A stretch of DNA of 64,000 nt. Origin: Paraburkholderia podalyriae. Its GTDB lineage: Bacteria > Pseudomonadota > Gammaproteobacteria > Burkholderiales > Burkholderiaceae. The DNA lies in contig NZ_VZQQ01000009.1 in assembly GCF_014397785.1 (NCBI RefSeq), positions 124,001-188,000 of the forward strand, in the 5' to 3' direction. The translations under genes were made by a program, and so were the position numbers. The notes under the pieces are model-generated. The model saw only the letters and a list, made by a program, of their open reading frames with translations. It did no database searches and was not told the DNA's origin. This document shows positions 55,728 to 64,000 of this stretch, in pieces. Positions within the stretch are counted from its first letter, which is position 1, and each line of letters opens with the position of its first letter.

Positions 55728-55970
55728 ATGCTCGAACTGCTCCTGTTGCTGATGTGCGCAAGCATCCTCGTGAGCGGCGTACTGGCCGTCTTCCTGAAGA
55801 ATCTGCTGGCCGCGATGGTGAGCTCGGGACTCGCGAGCCTGTTCGCGGCGGTGGCCTTCCTGCTGCTCGCCGCGCCCGACGTCGCGATGGCCGAAGCCGC
55901 GATCGGCTCGGGACTCGCGACCTTCATCTTTCTGTACGCGATCCGCAAAACCGGTTATCAGAAGGGCTAG
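55728..55970 (+). CDS. MbhD-like DUF4040 subunit (equivalent of an MrpA segment)
   Basis: The 80-residue, three-helix protein has LAVFLKNLLAAMVSSGLASL and the signature APDVAMAEAAIGSG of DUF4040. In classical Mrp this module lies within the long MrpA. Here it is a free-standing gene, as in Mbh/Mbx-type complexes. A purine-rich AAAGGGGG tract precedes the start. Confidence 0.82.
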   Translation: MLELLLLLMCASILVSGVLAVFLKNLLAAMVSSGLASLFAAVAFLLLAAPDVAMAEAAIGSGLATFIFLYAIRKTGYQKG

Positions 55971-55973
55971 CGC

Positions 55974-56318
55974 ATGTTCGAACTGATCGGCAGCGTGTTC
56001 ATCCTCGTGGGCGCCGTCTTTCTGTTCTCCGCCGGCCTCGGGCTGTTGCGCATGCCGGACGCGTACACGCGCATTCAGGCCGGCACCAAAGCGTCGACGC
56101 TCGGCAACATGCTCGTGCTGATCGGCGTCGCGTTCTATCACCCGAACTGGACCTTCCGTCTGATCCTGTTGATCTACTTCGTGCTGGTGACCAATCCGGT
56201 GTCCTCGCATGCGCTATCGCGCGCCGCCTGGCTGATCCGCACGCCGATGAGCCCGTCGACGATCACCGATGCGCTCGCCGACGAAGACGGGCGCACCCCG
56301 GGGGAGGCCGAATCATGA
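55974..56318 (+). CDS. mrpG: Mrp-type antiporter subunit G
   Basis: The 114 residues match MrpG/MnhG: LIGSVFILVGAVFLFSAGLG, LLRMPDAYTRIQAGTKASTLG, and NPVSSHALSRAAW. It begins 3 bp after the DUF4040 gene and ends in an ATGA overlap with the next gene. Confidence 0.92.
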   Translation: MFELIGSVFILVGAVFLFSAGLGLLRMPDAYTRIQAGTKASTLGNMLVLIGVAFYHPNWTFRLILLIYFVLVTNPVSSHALSRAAWLIRTPMSPSTITDALADEDGRTPGEAES

Positions 56319-57019
56319 TGCGTCGTGCGTCCGCGCTGCTGACGGTGTTGCTGTTCGCGGTCGTGTTCTGGCGGCTCGTCGGCGGTTATACGGAGTTGCA
56401 GGCGCTGCGCCCGCTCGCCTGGTACTACGTGGTGAGAGGACCGCTCGAACTCGGCGCGCCGAACATCGTGACCGGCATTTTGATCACCTTTCGCGGCTTC
56501 GACACGCTCGGCGAAGTCGCGGTGCTGTTTATGGTCGCGGCGAGCGTCGGCGTGCTGCTGAAAGAAGAAAGCAACCCGACAACCGTCACTGCAGCGGACG
56601 AAACCACGCCCGCGCGCCGCCCCGCCAGCGAAATCGTTCATACCGGCAAGCAGGTGCTGCTGCCGATGATCTTCACGTTCGGCGCTTACGTGATCGTCAA
56701 CGGCCATCTGTCGGCAGGCGGCGGCTTCCAGGGCGGCGCGATCGTCGCGTCCGCCGTGATGCTGATGCTACTCGCGCGGCCCGGCTCGACGCTGAACGTC
56801 GCGCTGCTGAGCGTCGTCGAGTCGCTCGCGGGCGTGATCTACGTGTGCATCGGCATTCTCGGCCTCGTGCTCGCGGGCGGATTTCTCGACGCGCGCTTTC
56901 TGCCGCGAGGCGAGTTCGGCGCGTTCTTCAGTGCCGGCGCGATCCCGCTGATTTCCACGCTGCTCGGCGTCAAGGTCGGCGCGGAGCTTAGCGTCATCAT
57001 CGACCGGTTCAGAAGCTGA
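56315..57019 (+). CDS. mrpB: Mrp-type antiporter subunit B with N-terminal MbhE-like part
   Basis: The 234-residue protein combines an MbhE-like N-terminal part (helix at residues 5-22, GFDTLGEVAVLFMVAASVGV) with an MnhB domain (TGKQVLLPMIFTFGAYVIVN, GHLSAGGGFQGGAIVASAV). This MbhE-MnhB layout corresponds to the C-terminal end of MrpA plus MrpB. The ATG at 56315 overlaps mrpG and follows GGGGGAGG. Confidence 0.88.
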   Translation: MMRRASALLTVLLFAVVFWRLVGGYTELQALRPLAWYYVVRGPLELGAPNIVTGILITFRGFDTLGEVAVLFMVAASVGVLLKEESNPTTVTAADETTPARRPASEIVHTGKQVLLPMIFTFGAYVIVNGHLSAGGGFQGGAIVASAVMLMLLARPGSTLNVALLSVVESLAGVIYVCIGILGLVLAGGFLDARFLPRGEFGAFFSAGAIPLISTLLGVKVGAELSVIIDRFRS

Positions 57020-57035
57020 ACGCGAAGGAGAGCGC

Positions 57036-57410
57036 ATGAACACCGGCATCCCGGTTTCGACGATCCTGCTGGTCACGGGCTTCTGCCTTGCGCTGATTGG
57101 CCTGTGGGGCATGCTGACCCACCGCAACATCCTGCGCATCATCATCGGCTTCGCGGTGCTCGACACGGGTCTGCACATCGTAATGGTCGCGACCGGCTAC
57201 ATCACGGGCGGCACCGCGCCGATCATCGACGCGGCGCTCGGCAAATCCGCCGCCGCGCACCGCGCGATCGATCCGGTTCCATCGGCGCTCGTCGTCACGG
57301 CGATCGTGATCGGGTTATCGGTCACCGCCATCATGCTCTCGTTCGCGATCCGTCTTTACGCCGCCAAAAAGACGCTCTCGATCGACGCCTTCACCGAGTC
57401 GAAATGGTAG
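57036..57410 (+). CDS. mrpC: Mrp-type antiporter subunit C (NuoK-like)
   Basis: The 124 residues have three helices of the NuoK/MrpC type (ILLVTGFCLALIGLWGML, NILRIIIGFAVLDTGLHIV, ALVVTAIVIGLSVTAIML) with conserved acidic and polar residues inside the membrane. It overlaps the next gene by 7 bp. Confidence 0.92.
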   Translation: MNTGIPVSTILLVTGFCLALIGLWGMLTHRNILRIIIGFAVLDTGLHIVMVATGYITGGTAPIIDAALGKSAAAHRAIDPVPSALVVTAIVIGLSVTAIMLSFAIRLYAAKKTLSIDAFTESKW

Positions 57411-60400
57411 CCGCGCTCTTTCATCCGCTGCACATTTTCATTCTCGGGCTCGGCGGCGGCTTCGTCATTCCGCTGCTGTACCGGCTCGGCAAGCCGTGGC
57501 TCACGCTCGGCTTCTTCATCGCGCTGTGCGGTATCGTGCTCGTCTCCGGCGTATCGTTCTACCGCCTGCTCGACGGCGGCGACACGATCGAAGTGCTGAC
57601 CGCGGGCGCGCTGCCGCCGGTGTCGATCAATCTGCGCTTCGGCTTGTGGGAAGGCTTCTTCACGTTCAGCGTCAACGTGGTCGCGCTGCTCGGCGCATTG
57701 CATCTATGGGACCGCCTGCGCGGCAACTACGCGGCGTTGCTGCTGTACCTGATTCTGGTGATGGGCATCGACGGCATGGTGATGACCCGCGACCTGTTCA
57801 ACCTGTTCGTGTTTCTCGAGATCGTGTCGATCGCGACATACGGCCTGTTCGGGCTCGAGCGCACGCCCGCCGCGCTCGCCGCCGCGTTCAAGTACATCTT
57901 CGCGACCGTGATCGCGTCGACGCTGTTCCTGCTCGGCGCGGTGCTGCTCTATTACGTGAGCGGCACGCTGAACATCGACGAACTGCTGTCGATGCGCAAC
58001 CAGATCGGCGGCCCGATCGGCAAGACCGCGATCCTGCTGGTGTTCGCGAGCCTCGTGATCGAGCTGAAGCCGTTTCCGGCGAACGGCTGGGGGCTCGACG
58101 TCTACGAGACCGCGCCGAGCGGCGTCGCCGCGATGGTATCGGTCGGCGTATCGGCGGGCGTATTTTTCGCGCTGCTGAAATTGCTGCCGCTGTTCGACGC
58201 TCAGCTCACGCTGCTCGCCGTATCGGGCGGCGTCACGTTCCTGTTCTCGAACCTGCTCGCGATCAAGCAGACGAAACCGCAGCGCGTGCTCGGCTATTCG
58301 TCGATCGGGCAAATGGCGCTGTTGATGCTGTCGCTCGCGTTGCTGCGCCAGGTCGGCGCGGACGCTTCGGTCCCGCTCGTCGTCGGCGGCCTCTTCATCA
58401 ACCATCTGTTCGCGAAAGCGGGGCTGTTCTGGCTGATCGGCGTGCTGCGGCGCCACGGCGACGATGCGCGCGCTATCCTGTCGCGCAGTCCGCTGCTGAT
58501 CGGCCTGCTGGGCCTCTTCCTGGTTGCGATCGCGGGGCTGCCGCCGTTCCCCGGCTTCTGGGCGAAATGGGAACTCGTCATGCGCCTGACCGCCGCCGGC
58601 AAGCCGTACTGGATCGTGCTGATCCTGACCGGCTCGCTGCTCGAAGCGGGCTATATGTTCCACTGGTTCGTGCGCGCGCTGGCTCCTTCCGACATCGAAA
58701 CCAATACCGGCCCCAACCTCGGCGCGCTGATCCCGCTCTTCGGCGTCGCGGTTTTGCTGATCGCGGCGGCCTATATGGCGGCCGTGTTCTCTGGCGTCGC
58801 GTCGGCATGGATCTTCTCGCCGCTCCTGGCGGGCGCGCTCTTCTATGCGGCCGATCGTCTGCCGGGGCGCGTGAAAGGCGTGCTCGCCCTGATCGCGATC
58901 GGGCTGATCGGCAGTCTGCTCTGCGAGGGCTCGGGCGGTATCGCGGGGCTGTTCGCGTGGCTGCTGCTCGCGGGCAGCCTCGTGATCGCCGCGGCGAGCC
59001 TCTATCGCGACGACGTGCGCGCCGGCTTCTATCCGATGCTCGTCGTGCTGTCGCTATCGATTCCGGCGCTGCTGCGCTCATCGACATCGCTCGAGTTCTT
59101 CTATAGCTGGGAAATCATCACGCTGTCGTCGTGCTTCCTGATCGCGAAGTGCCGCCGCGCGGGAACGCACGTGCTGACCTTCCTGCTGTTTTCGCTGCTG
59201 GCGGCGTTCTTCCTGCTGGCGGGCTTCGCCAACGTCGCGGCAATCGACGACACCATCGCGCTATCCGCGCTGATTCACTCGGGACCGGAAGCGAACCGCG
59301 CGTTCGTGCTGCTCGCGACCGGCTTCATGATCAAGGCCGGTGCGATCGGCGTGCACGTATGGCTGCCGGGCGCCTACACCGAGGCGGAAGACGACGTGAC
59401 CGCGATGCTGTCGGCGGTGGTCAGCAAGGTCGCGATGTTCGGCCTGTTGATCGGCACTTATCTGACGATACGCTCGGAGGTCGGCCTCGAACTCGCGCAC
59501 GTGATGACATGGATCGGCATGCTGACGACCTTGTTCGGCGCGCTGATGGCCTTGCGGCAGAATGACTTCAAACGCATGCTTGCGCTTTCGAGCATGAGCC
59601 AGATCGGCTATATCGTCACTGCGATCGGCCTGATGAGTCATCTGGGCTGGGTCACCGCGCTGTATCTGATCGCCAATCACATGTTCGTGAAGGGCATGCT
59701 GTTCCTCGCGCTCGCGGGCGTGATTTTACGCACCGATACGCGCAACTTCGCCGATGTGGGCGGCCTCGCGCGCGAGATGCCGCTCACGTTCGCGATGGTC
59801 GTAATCGCGCTGGTGTCGATGTCGGGTCTGCCGCCGCTGATGGGCTTTGGCGGCAAATGGCTGCTGCTGAGCGCAATGACCGACAAGGGCTGGTACGGCC
59901 TCGCCGTGTGCGGGCTGATCGCGACCTGCGCCGGCTTTCTGTACATGTTGCGCCTGCTGAACGGCATCTTCCTCAAACCGCGCCCGCCGCAGCGGCCACG
60001 AGTGCGCGAAGCGCCGTTGATGCTGCTGGTGCCGCAGTTTCTGTTCGTGGTCGGTATCGTGATCCTGTCGTTCTTTCCGAAGCTGCTGATCGAACCGGTG
60101 TCGGCCGCGATCGATCCGCAGTTCGCGGCGACACTGGTGTGGGGCGGCATGTCGCTCGAAAGCATCTACGGGTTCTGGAATCCGACGCCGGTCGTGATCG
60201 TCGTGCTGATCGCCACGGCGATCGTGTTCGGGCTCGGCGTGCTGTTCTTCCGCAGCCGCCGCGGCGACGCGCGCAACGCCCCCGACTTTTACCACTTCTA
60301 CCGGCCATTCTTGAGCCGCACGGTGCCGCCAGTCGCGCAGATGTTCTGGCGTGGCATATCGCATTTCGCGCTCGCGGCGGCGGCATGGATACGTCGCGTC

Positions 60401-60499
60401 TATACCGGCAATGGACAGACCTACGCGCTCTATGTGCTGCTGTATTTTCTGGTGATCTATTTCGCGAGCACGGGCCTGGGCACGGCGAGGACGCAATAA
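57404..60499 (+). CDS. Double antiporter-like subunit: two MrpD/NuoN-type domains in one polypeptide
   Basis: The 1031-residue membrane protein contains two complete proton-conducting antiporter domains. The first, about residues 100-420, has FLEIVSIATYGLFGL, a key Lys in VIELKPFPANGWGLD, and VLGYSSIGQMALLML. The second, about 560-870, has IKAGAIGVHVWLPGAY, then EDDVTAMLSAVVSKVAMFG and MLALSSMSQIGYIV. Normally MrpD is about 500 residues and works beside the ND5-like MrpA. Here no MrpA is encoded and the second antiporter unit is fused in. The ATG overlaps mrpC (ATGGTAG); frames starting earlier are spurious. Confidence 0.88.
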   Translation: MVAALFHPLHIFILGLGGGFVIPLLYRLGKPWLTLGFFIALCGIVLVSGVSFYRLLDGGDTIEVLTAGALPPVSINLRFGLWEGFFTFSVNVVALLGALHLWDRLRGNYAALLLYLILVMGIDGMVMTRDLFNLFVFLEIVSIATYGLFGLERTPAALAAAFKYIFATVIASTLFLLGAVLLYYVSGTLNIDELLSMRNQIGGPIGKTAILLVFASLVIELKPFPANGWGLDVYETAPSGVAAMVSVGVSAGVFFALLKLLPLFDAQLTLLAVSGGVTFLFSNLLAIKQTKPQRVLGYSSIGQMALLMLSLALLRQVGADASVPLVVGGLFINHLFAKAGLFWLIGVLRRHGDDARAILSRSPLLIGLLGLFLVAIAGLPPFPGFWAKWELVMRLTAAGKPYWIVLILTGSLLEAGYMFHWFVRALAPSDIETNTGPNLGALIPLFGVAVLLIAAAYMAAVFSGVASAWIFSPLLAGALFYAADRLPGRVKGVLALIAIGLIGSLLCEGSGGIAGLFAWLLLAGSLVIAAASLYRDDVRAGFYPMLVVLSLSIPALLRSSTSLEFFYSWEIITLSSCFLIAKCRRAGTHVLTFLLFSLLAAFFLLAGFANVAAIDDTIALSALIHSGPEANRAFVLLATGFMIKAGAIGVHVWLPGAYTEAEDDVTAMLSAVVSKVAMFGLLIGTYLTIRSEVGLELAHVMTWIGMLTTLFGALMALRQNDFKRMLALSSMSQIGYIVTAIGLMSHLGWVTALYLIANHMFVKGMLFLALAGVILRTDTRNFADVGGLAREMPLTFAMVVIALVSMSGLPPLMGFGGKWLLLSAMTDKGWYGLAVCGLIATCAGFLYMLRLLNGIFLKPRPPQRPRVREAPLMLLVPQFLFVVGIVILSFFPKLLIEPVSAAIDPQFAATLVWGGMSLESIYGFWNPTPVVIVVLIATAIVFGLGVLFFRSRRGDARNAPDFYHFYRPFLSRTVPPVAQMFWRGISHFALAAAAWIRRVYTGNGQTYALYVLLYFLVIYFASTGLGTARTQ

Positions 60500-60531
60500 C
60501 GACGATGACGCCGCGCTACTCGCGTCGTCAC

Positions 60532-61206
60532 TCACTCGCTCGTCGAAACGATCGGCGATTCCGAGCCACGATCTCGCGCGGGACGCTGCACGGCTCGAAC
60601 CAGCCCGCTGCTGCCGCCGCCGCAGAAAAACAGATCGGCGCCGTTCGATTCGAGTCCGGAGATGCCAGCACCGGCCGGCATGTCGACAGTCTCGAGCACC
60701 TCGCCGCTGCGCGGATCGATATGCCTGAGCTGGCTCTCGTCACCTTCCCTCGTGCCATGCCATAGTTCGCCGTCGACCCACGTGATGCCGGTCACGAAGC
60801 GATTCGATTCGATCGTGCGCAGCACCGCGCCCGTGTCCGGATCGATCTGGTAGATCTTTCGTTCGGGATATTGACCGACCCACAGCGAACCTTCGGCCCA
60901 TGTCAGCCCCGACTGGCCGCCGTCGCCAGGCGCCGCGATCGTCGACAGCACGCGGCCGCTGTGCGGATCGATCTTCTGGATGCGGCCGTGCGCGATCTGG
61001 AACAGGTGCTCGCCGTCGAAGGCCGTGCCCGCGTCGGCGGCCAACGGGATCGAGCGCACCATGTCGCCACTCGCCGGGTCGAACGCGTCGAGCCGTTCGC
61101 CGGTCGCAATCCACACCTGCCGGCCATCGTAAGTGACCCCGTGCACTTGATCGACGCCCGTAAAGGGCCCATATTCGCGGACGATTCTGGCGGCTGAACG
61201 GTTCAT
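60532..61206 (-). CDS. Beta-propeller protein (glutamine cyclotransferase/PQQ-repeat-like)
   Basis: The 224 residues show repeated propeller blades (DGRQVWIATGERLDAFDPAS, EHLFQIAHGRIQKIDPHSG, EGSLWVGQYPERKIYQIDPD, DGELWHGTREGDESQLRHID). There is no signal peptide, so a cytoplasmic location is expected. The ATG at 61206 has AGGA 8 bp upstream and is preferred over 61215. It lies 14 bp after the regulator-like gene and is surely cotranscribed with it. Substrate unknown. Confidence 0.8.
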   Translation of the reverse strand: MNRSAARIVREYGPFTGVDQVHGVTYDGRQVWIATGERLDAFDPASGDMVRSIPLAADAGTAFDGEHLFQIAHGRIQKIDPHSGRVLSTIAAPGDGGQSGLTWAEGSLWVGQYPERKIYQIDPDTGAVLRTIESNRFVTGITWVDGELWHGTREGDESQLRHIDPRSGEVLETVDMPAGAGISGLESNGADLFFCGGGSSGLVRAVQRPARDRGSESPIVSTSE

Positions 61207-61220
61207 GGTGGCCATCCTGA

Positions 61221-62450
61221 TTACGAAGGGAACGGAGAAGGGAGTAACAAAGCCGTCGCGAATCCGGCGATCGGCGGCGTCATCCAGCGGCGCGCGCGGC
61301 CGTCGCCCACCGGCTGCACCTTGCCGGCCGCGGCGAGCGAATCGAGCGCGCGCTGGACGGTGCGCTGACTCGCGCCGAGCACCAGGGCGAGCGCGGAACT
61401 CGACCACGATTCGCCATCGGACAGAAACGCGAGCAGCGCCGCATGCTCGCCTTCAACGGGCGGCGCCAGCACGACGACCTCGCGCGCATGACTCGGTGCC
61501 AGCGCGAAGCCACGCGTCGTCGCGTTGACGCTCGCGAGCGTGCCGAGCGCCGCGCGCAGCCGGCCGATCTCGACGCGCAGTCGCGCGCGATGCGATTCGT
61601 CGGCGCGTTTGGCGCGGAACGCGCGTGCGACCAGCACGTCGCGCGGCACGTCGTCGGGCCATGCCTCGCTGAGCATGCGGGCGAGCGCGAACAGCACCGG
61701 TCGGCTCGCGAGCGCAACCGCCGCGTTCGCATCGCGGATCGCGTAGCGGCAAGCGTCGACGATCAGCGCGCCGCCTGCGCGATTCGAGCTCAGGAGTTTC
61801 TCGACTTCATCGAGCAGGATCGGTTCTTCTGAGCCATGCGCGATCATGCGCGCCGCCGGTTTGCTCAGCGCCGCCGAAGCGCTTTCGATTTCCGCGATCA
61901 ACGCCGGAATACCAGCCTCGCGAGCCGCGCGTCCGGCCCGCGTCAGCGCGGCACGGGCAGCGCCGCTGCGCAAACGCCGCAGCGCGACACCGGCGACGAC
62001 CAGCTCATGCGCGGCACGCAACGCGGGCGGAAACGGCCGAGGATCGAGCGCGTCAAGCTTGCGCTCCGCTTCGTCGAGACGGCCGATCAGCAGCAGACGC
62101 CGCGCCGACAGATAACGCGCATGCGCCGCATTGACGCGATCGCCGTGCGCGTCGAGCGTGGCGGTCGCGGCGTCGAGTGTTCTGGCGGGCCATGCGAGAT
62201 CGCGCGACGCGAGCGCGATCTCCGCTTCGGCGACCACGCATCTCGCGCGCGCCACCGCATGCTGCGCGCCGAACCCGCGCGCGGCGCCGCGCACCAACGC
62301 CTTGGCGCGCACGAAATCGCCGAGCTGCGCCATCGCGATGCCGCGCAGCGCGAGTGCCGGCGCGTCGTCGCGCAACGCGACGCGGCCGAGCGCGCCAAGC
62401 GGATCGCCGGCCGCGAGCGCGCGCGCCGCCGCCGAAATCAGCGCGTCCAC
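61221..62450 (-). CDS. Regulator-like protein with helical repeats, OmpR-like winged helix and C-terminal HTH
   Basis: The 409-residue protein begins with TPR-like Ala-rich helices (about 1-200). It then has a winged-helix region resembling the OmpR C-terminal domain (RDVLVARAFRAKRADES, ARLRVEIGRLRAALG, then TTRGFALAP) and a C-terminal HTH (SSALALVLGASQRTVQRALDSL, then GKVQPVGDGRARRW). No receiver domain is present. It is encoded with a propeller protein and divergent from DUF899, so it may control either. Confidence 0.75.
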   Translation of the reverse strand: MDALISAAARALAAGDPLGALGRVALRDDAPALALRGIAMAQLGDFVRAKALVRGAARGFGAQHAVARARCVVAEAEIALASRDLAWPARTLDAATATLDAHGDRVNAAHARYLSARRLLLIGRLDEAERKLDALDPRPFPPALRAAHELVVAGVALRRLRSGAARAALTRAGRAAREAGIPALIAEIESASAALSKPAARMIAHGSEEPILLDEVEKLLSSNRAGGALIVDACRYAIRDANAAVALASRPVLFALARMLSEAWPDDVPRDVLVARAFRAKRADESHRARLRVEIGRLRAALGTLASVNATTRGFALAPSHAREVVVLAPPVEGEHAALLAFLSDGESWSSSALALVLGASQRTVQRALDSLAAAGKVQPVGDGRARRWMTPPIAGFATALLLPSPFPS

Positions 62451-62617
62451 GGCGTGCGACTCCGCGCGTAGCGCGTCAATGCATCAAGCGAATCCCGCCA
62501 CACTTGTCACTCCCACCCGATCGATGCCCGGCCCTAATCTAACACGACCAACAACCGTCACCGATGCCGTCGGGCAAGGGCTCGCACGGCGCGGCACGAC
62601 CCACGGAGGAACCCACG

Positions 62618-63382
62618 ATGACTACGCATCCGATCGGAACACGCGAACAGTGGCTCGCCGCGCGACGCGCGCTGCTCGACGCGGAAAAAGCCCACACGCG
62701 ACACGGCGACGAGCTCGCGCGGCAACGCCAGGCGCTGCCGTGGGTGAAGATCGACAAGGCCTACCGCTTCGATACCGACGAAGGCAGCGCGTCGCTCGCC
62801 GATCTGTTCAAAGGACGTTCGCAGCTGCTCGTCTACCACTTCATGTTCGGCCCCGACTATAAGGCGGGCTGCCCATCGTGCTCGTCGATCGCGGACGGCT
62901 TCGCCGGCTTTGCCGTGCATCTCGCGCATCACGACGTGATGCTGACGGCGGTGTCGCGCGCGCCGCTCGACAAGCTGCAGGCGTACAAGCAGCGCATGGG
63001 ATGGACGTTTCCGTGGGCGTCGTCGGCCGGCGGCGATTTCAATTTCGACTTCAACGTCGCGTTCACCGAGGCGCAGCAACGGGCCGGCGATATCGAATAC
63101 AACTACGCGCGCAACAGTCTCGCGATGGACGTGACGCCCGCGCCCGAACCTGTCGCGCAGTTCGCGGCGACCTGCGGCACCGACGCGGCCACCTATTCGC
63201 GCGACCGGCCCGGCATGAGCGCGTTCGTACTCGAAGACGGTGTCGTCTATCACACGTATTCGACTTACGCGCGCGGTGTCGATGCGCTTTGGGGCATGTA
63301 CCAGTGGCTCGATCGCGCGCCGAAGGGACGCAACGAGACGGGTATCTGGTGGCGCCGTCACGACGAGTACGAGCAGTCATGA
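62618..63382 (+). CDS. DUF899 family thioredoxin-like protein
   Basis: The 254 residues match DUF899: TREQWLAARRALLDAEKAHT, VYHFMFGPDYKAGCPSCSSI with a CxxC in the thioredoxin-like position, and GMYQWLDRAPKGRNET near the end. GGAGGAACCC supports the ATG at 62618. The activity of the family is undefined. The stop overlaps the next start (ATGA). Confidence 0.9.
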   Translation: MTTHPIGTREQWLAARRALLDAEKAHTRHGDELARQRQALPWVKIDKAYRFDTDEGSASLADLFKGRSQLLVYHFMFGPDYKAGCPSCSSIADGFAGFAVHLAHHDVMLTAVSRAPLDKLQAYKQRMGWTFPWASSAGGDFNFDFNVAFTEAQQRAGDIEYNYARNSLAMDVTPAPEPVAQFAATCGTDAATYSRDRPGMSAFVLEDGVVYHTYSTYARGVDALWGMYQWLDRAPKGRNETGIWWRRHDEYEQS

Positions 63383-64000
63383 GCCCGCCCGTGCGCGCTG
63401 TCTGCGCGAGCGGGCAGCGCCTTGCCTCGCGGCGCGCGGCGCGCTCATCGCAGCGCGTGTTCATCGGCGTCTGCGCACTGATGTTCACCGCGAGCGTCGC
63501 GGCGACACTGGCGCACAGCGCGTCGATGTCGGCGATGGGCGCGTTGCCGATGCCCGGCGGCTGGTCGATGTCGACGCTATGGATGCCGACCTGCGGGCGC
63601 ACGTGGGCGCGCACCGCGGCATCGTTCATCGGCATGTGGCTCGTGATGATGGCGGCGATGATGCTGCCGTCATTCGTGCCGACGCTGCTGCGCTATCGCG
63701 ACGCCGTGGTCTCGCGAGCCAACCCCGGCCGGCTGGCCCTGCTGACGATGCTCGTGAGCGGCGCGTACGCCGTCGTATGGACGGCGCTCGGCGTCGCCGT
63801 GTTTGCGCTGGGCGCATCGCTCGCGGCGCTCGTGTTGCGGTGGCCAGCGCTCGCGCGTTTGGTACCGCTAGCGGTCAGCGTGATCATCCTGCTCGCGGGC
63901 GCGTTGCAGTTCAGCACATGGAAAGCCCGCCGCCTCGCCTGCTGCCGCGCCACGCCAAGCCTCACCGCCGATGCGGCCAGCGCGTGGCGATATGGTCTGC
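63379..64000 (+). CDS. DUF2182 membrane protein (truncated by the window edge)
   Basis: The frame starts with ATG at 63379, overlapping the DUF899 stop, and is open to the end of the window. It predicts several helices, including VFIGVCALMFTASVAATLA, and the family segment GMWLVMMAAMMLPSF, then LVSGAYAVVWTALGVAV. Methionine-rich helices of this type mark DUF2182, predicted metal-binding integral membrane proteins. Coupling to DUF899 is recurrent in Burkholderiaceae. Confidence 0.85.
   Translation, partial: MSPPVRAVCASGQRLASRRAARSSQRVFIGVCALMFTASVAATLAHSASMSAMGALPMPGGWSMSTLWMPTCGRTWARTAASFIGMWLVMMAAMMLPSFVPTLLRYRDAVVSRANPGRLALLTMLVSGAYAVVWTALGVAVFALGASLAALVLRWPALARLVPLAVSVIILLAGALQFSTWKARRLACCRATPSLTADAASAWRYGL

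Noticed and set aside
57104..57403. Extra N-terminal 100 residues on the double antiporter subunit
   Set aside because: This is the out-of-frame reading of mrpC; the ATG at 57404 overlaps the mrpC stop and begins the membrane protein.

Overview
The window is a GC-rich chromosomal segment of a betaproteobacterium. The gene families and their neighbourhoods (CioAB with DUF2474, Tle3/VgrG type VI cargo, PhnW/PhnY, DUF899-DUF2182) fit the Burkholderiaceae, most likely a Paraburkholderia-like soil or plant bacterium. That assignment is from general resemblance, not from a search. No rRNA, tRNA, CRISPR array, prophage or complete insertion sequence was recognised.

Layout. 1-1.8 kb: the end of a polysaccharide locus (glycosyltransferase, UDP-glucuronate decarboxylase). 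1.9-4.3 kb: decayed SDR and dctA genes, a serine-recombinase relative without its catalytic residues, and a 40-residue Gln/Pro-rich protein. 4.3-13.5 kb: a divergently regulated sugar operon with a CUT2-type ABC importer, aldose dehydrogenase, lactonase, mutarotase, Zn-dependent dehydrogenase and tagaturonate/altronate-type reductase. The GntR/FadR-type regulator faces it across three TTGG-N5-CCAA-like sites. The enzyme set best fits L-galactose -> L-galactonolactone -> L-galactonate -> D-tagaturonate -> D-altronate. 13.9-22.8 kb: a collapsed molybdoenzyme gene, RecQ, an MBL hydrolase, flavohaemoglobin, manganese catalase, a hemerythrin-like protein and several small unknown proteins.

22.8-32.2 kb is an orphan type VI secretion island on the minus strand. 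It encodes VgrG with a C-terminal transthyretin-like tail, a Tle3 lipase-type effector, its Tli3-like lipoprotein immunity gene and a PAAR protein. A second cassette follows (Tle3 C-terminus, Tli3, PAAR), then two unknown membrane proteins. The Tli3 beside full-length Tle3 carries a +1 frameshift. The Tli3 beside the truncated effector copy is intact.

32.4-50.9 kb: a HAD phosphatase fused to a HerA-like ATPase, cyanide-insensitive oxidase CioAB plus a 35-residue DUF2474 protein, a 2-aminoethylphosphonate operon whose phnA has lost its middle, a secreted phosphodiesterase-like protein bounded by strong terminators, a sulfatase, an MHS-type transporter and many gene fragments. 51-64 kb: ArsR-SRPBCC, VOC, DUF2252 and DUF190 genes, a seven-gene Mrp/Mbh-like cation/proton antiporter operon ending in a 1031-residue double antiporter subunit, a beta-propeller/regulator pair, and DUF899-DUF2182 running off the right edge.

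A recurring theme is gene decay. At least thirteen loci are truncated, internally deleted or frameshifted. Several keep both ends of the protein but have lost the middle, and almost no mobile DNA is present.
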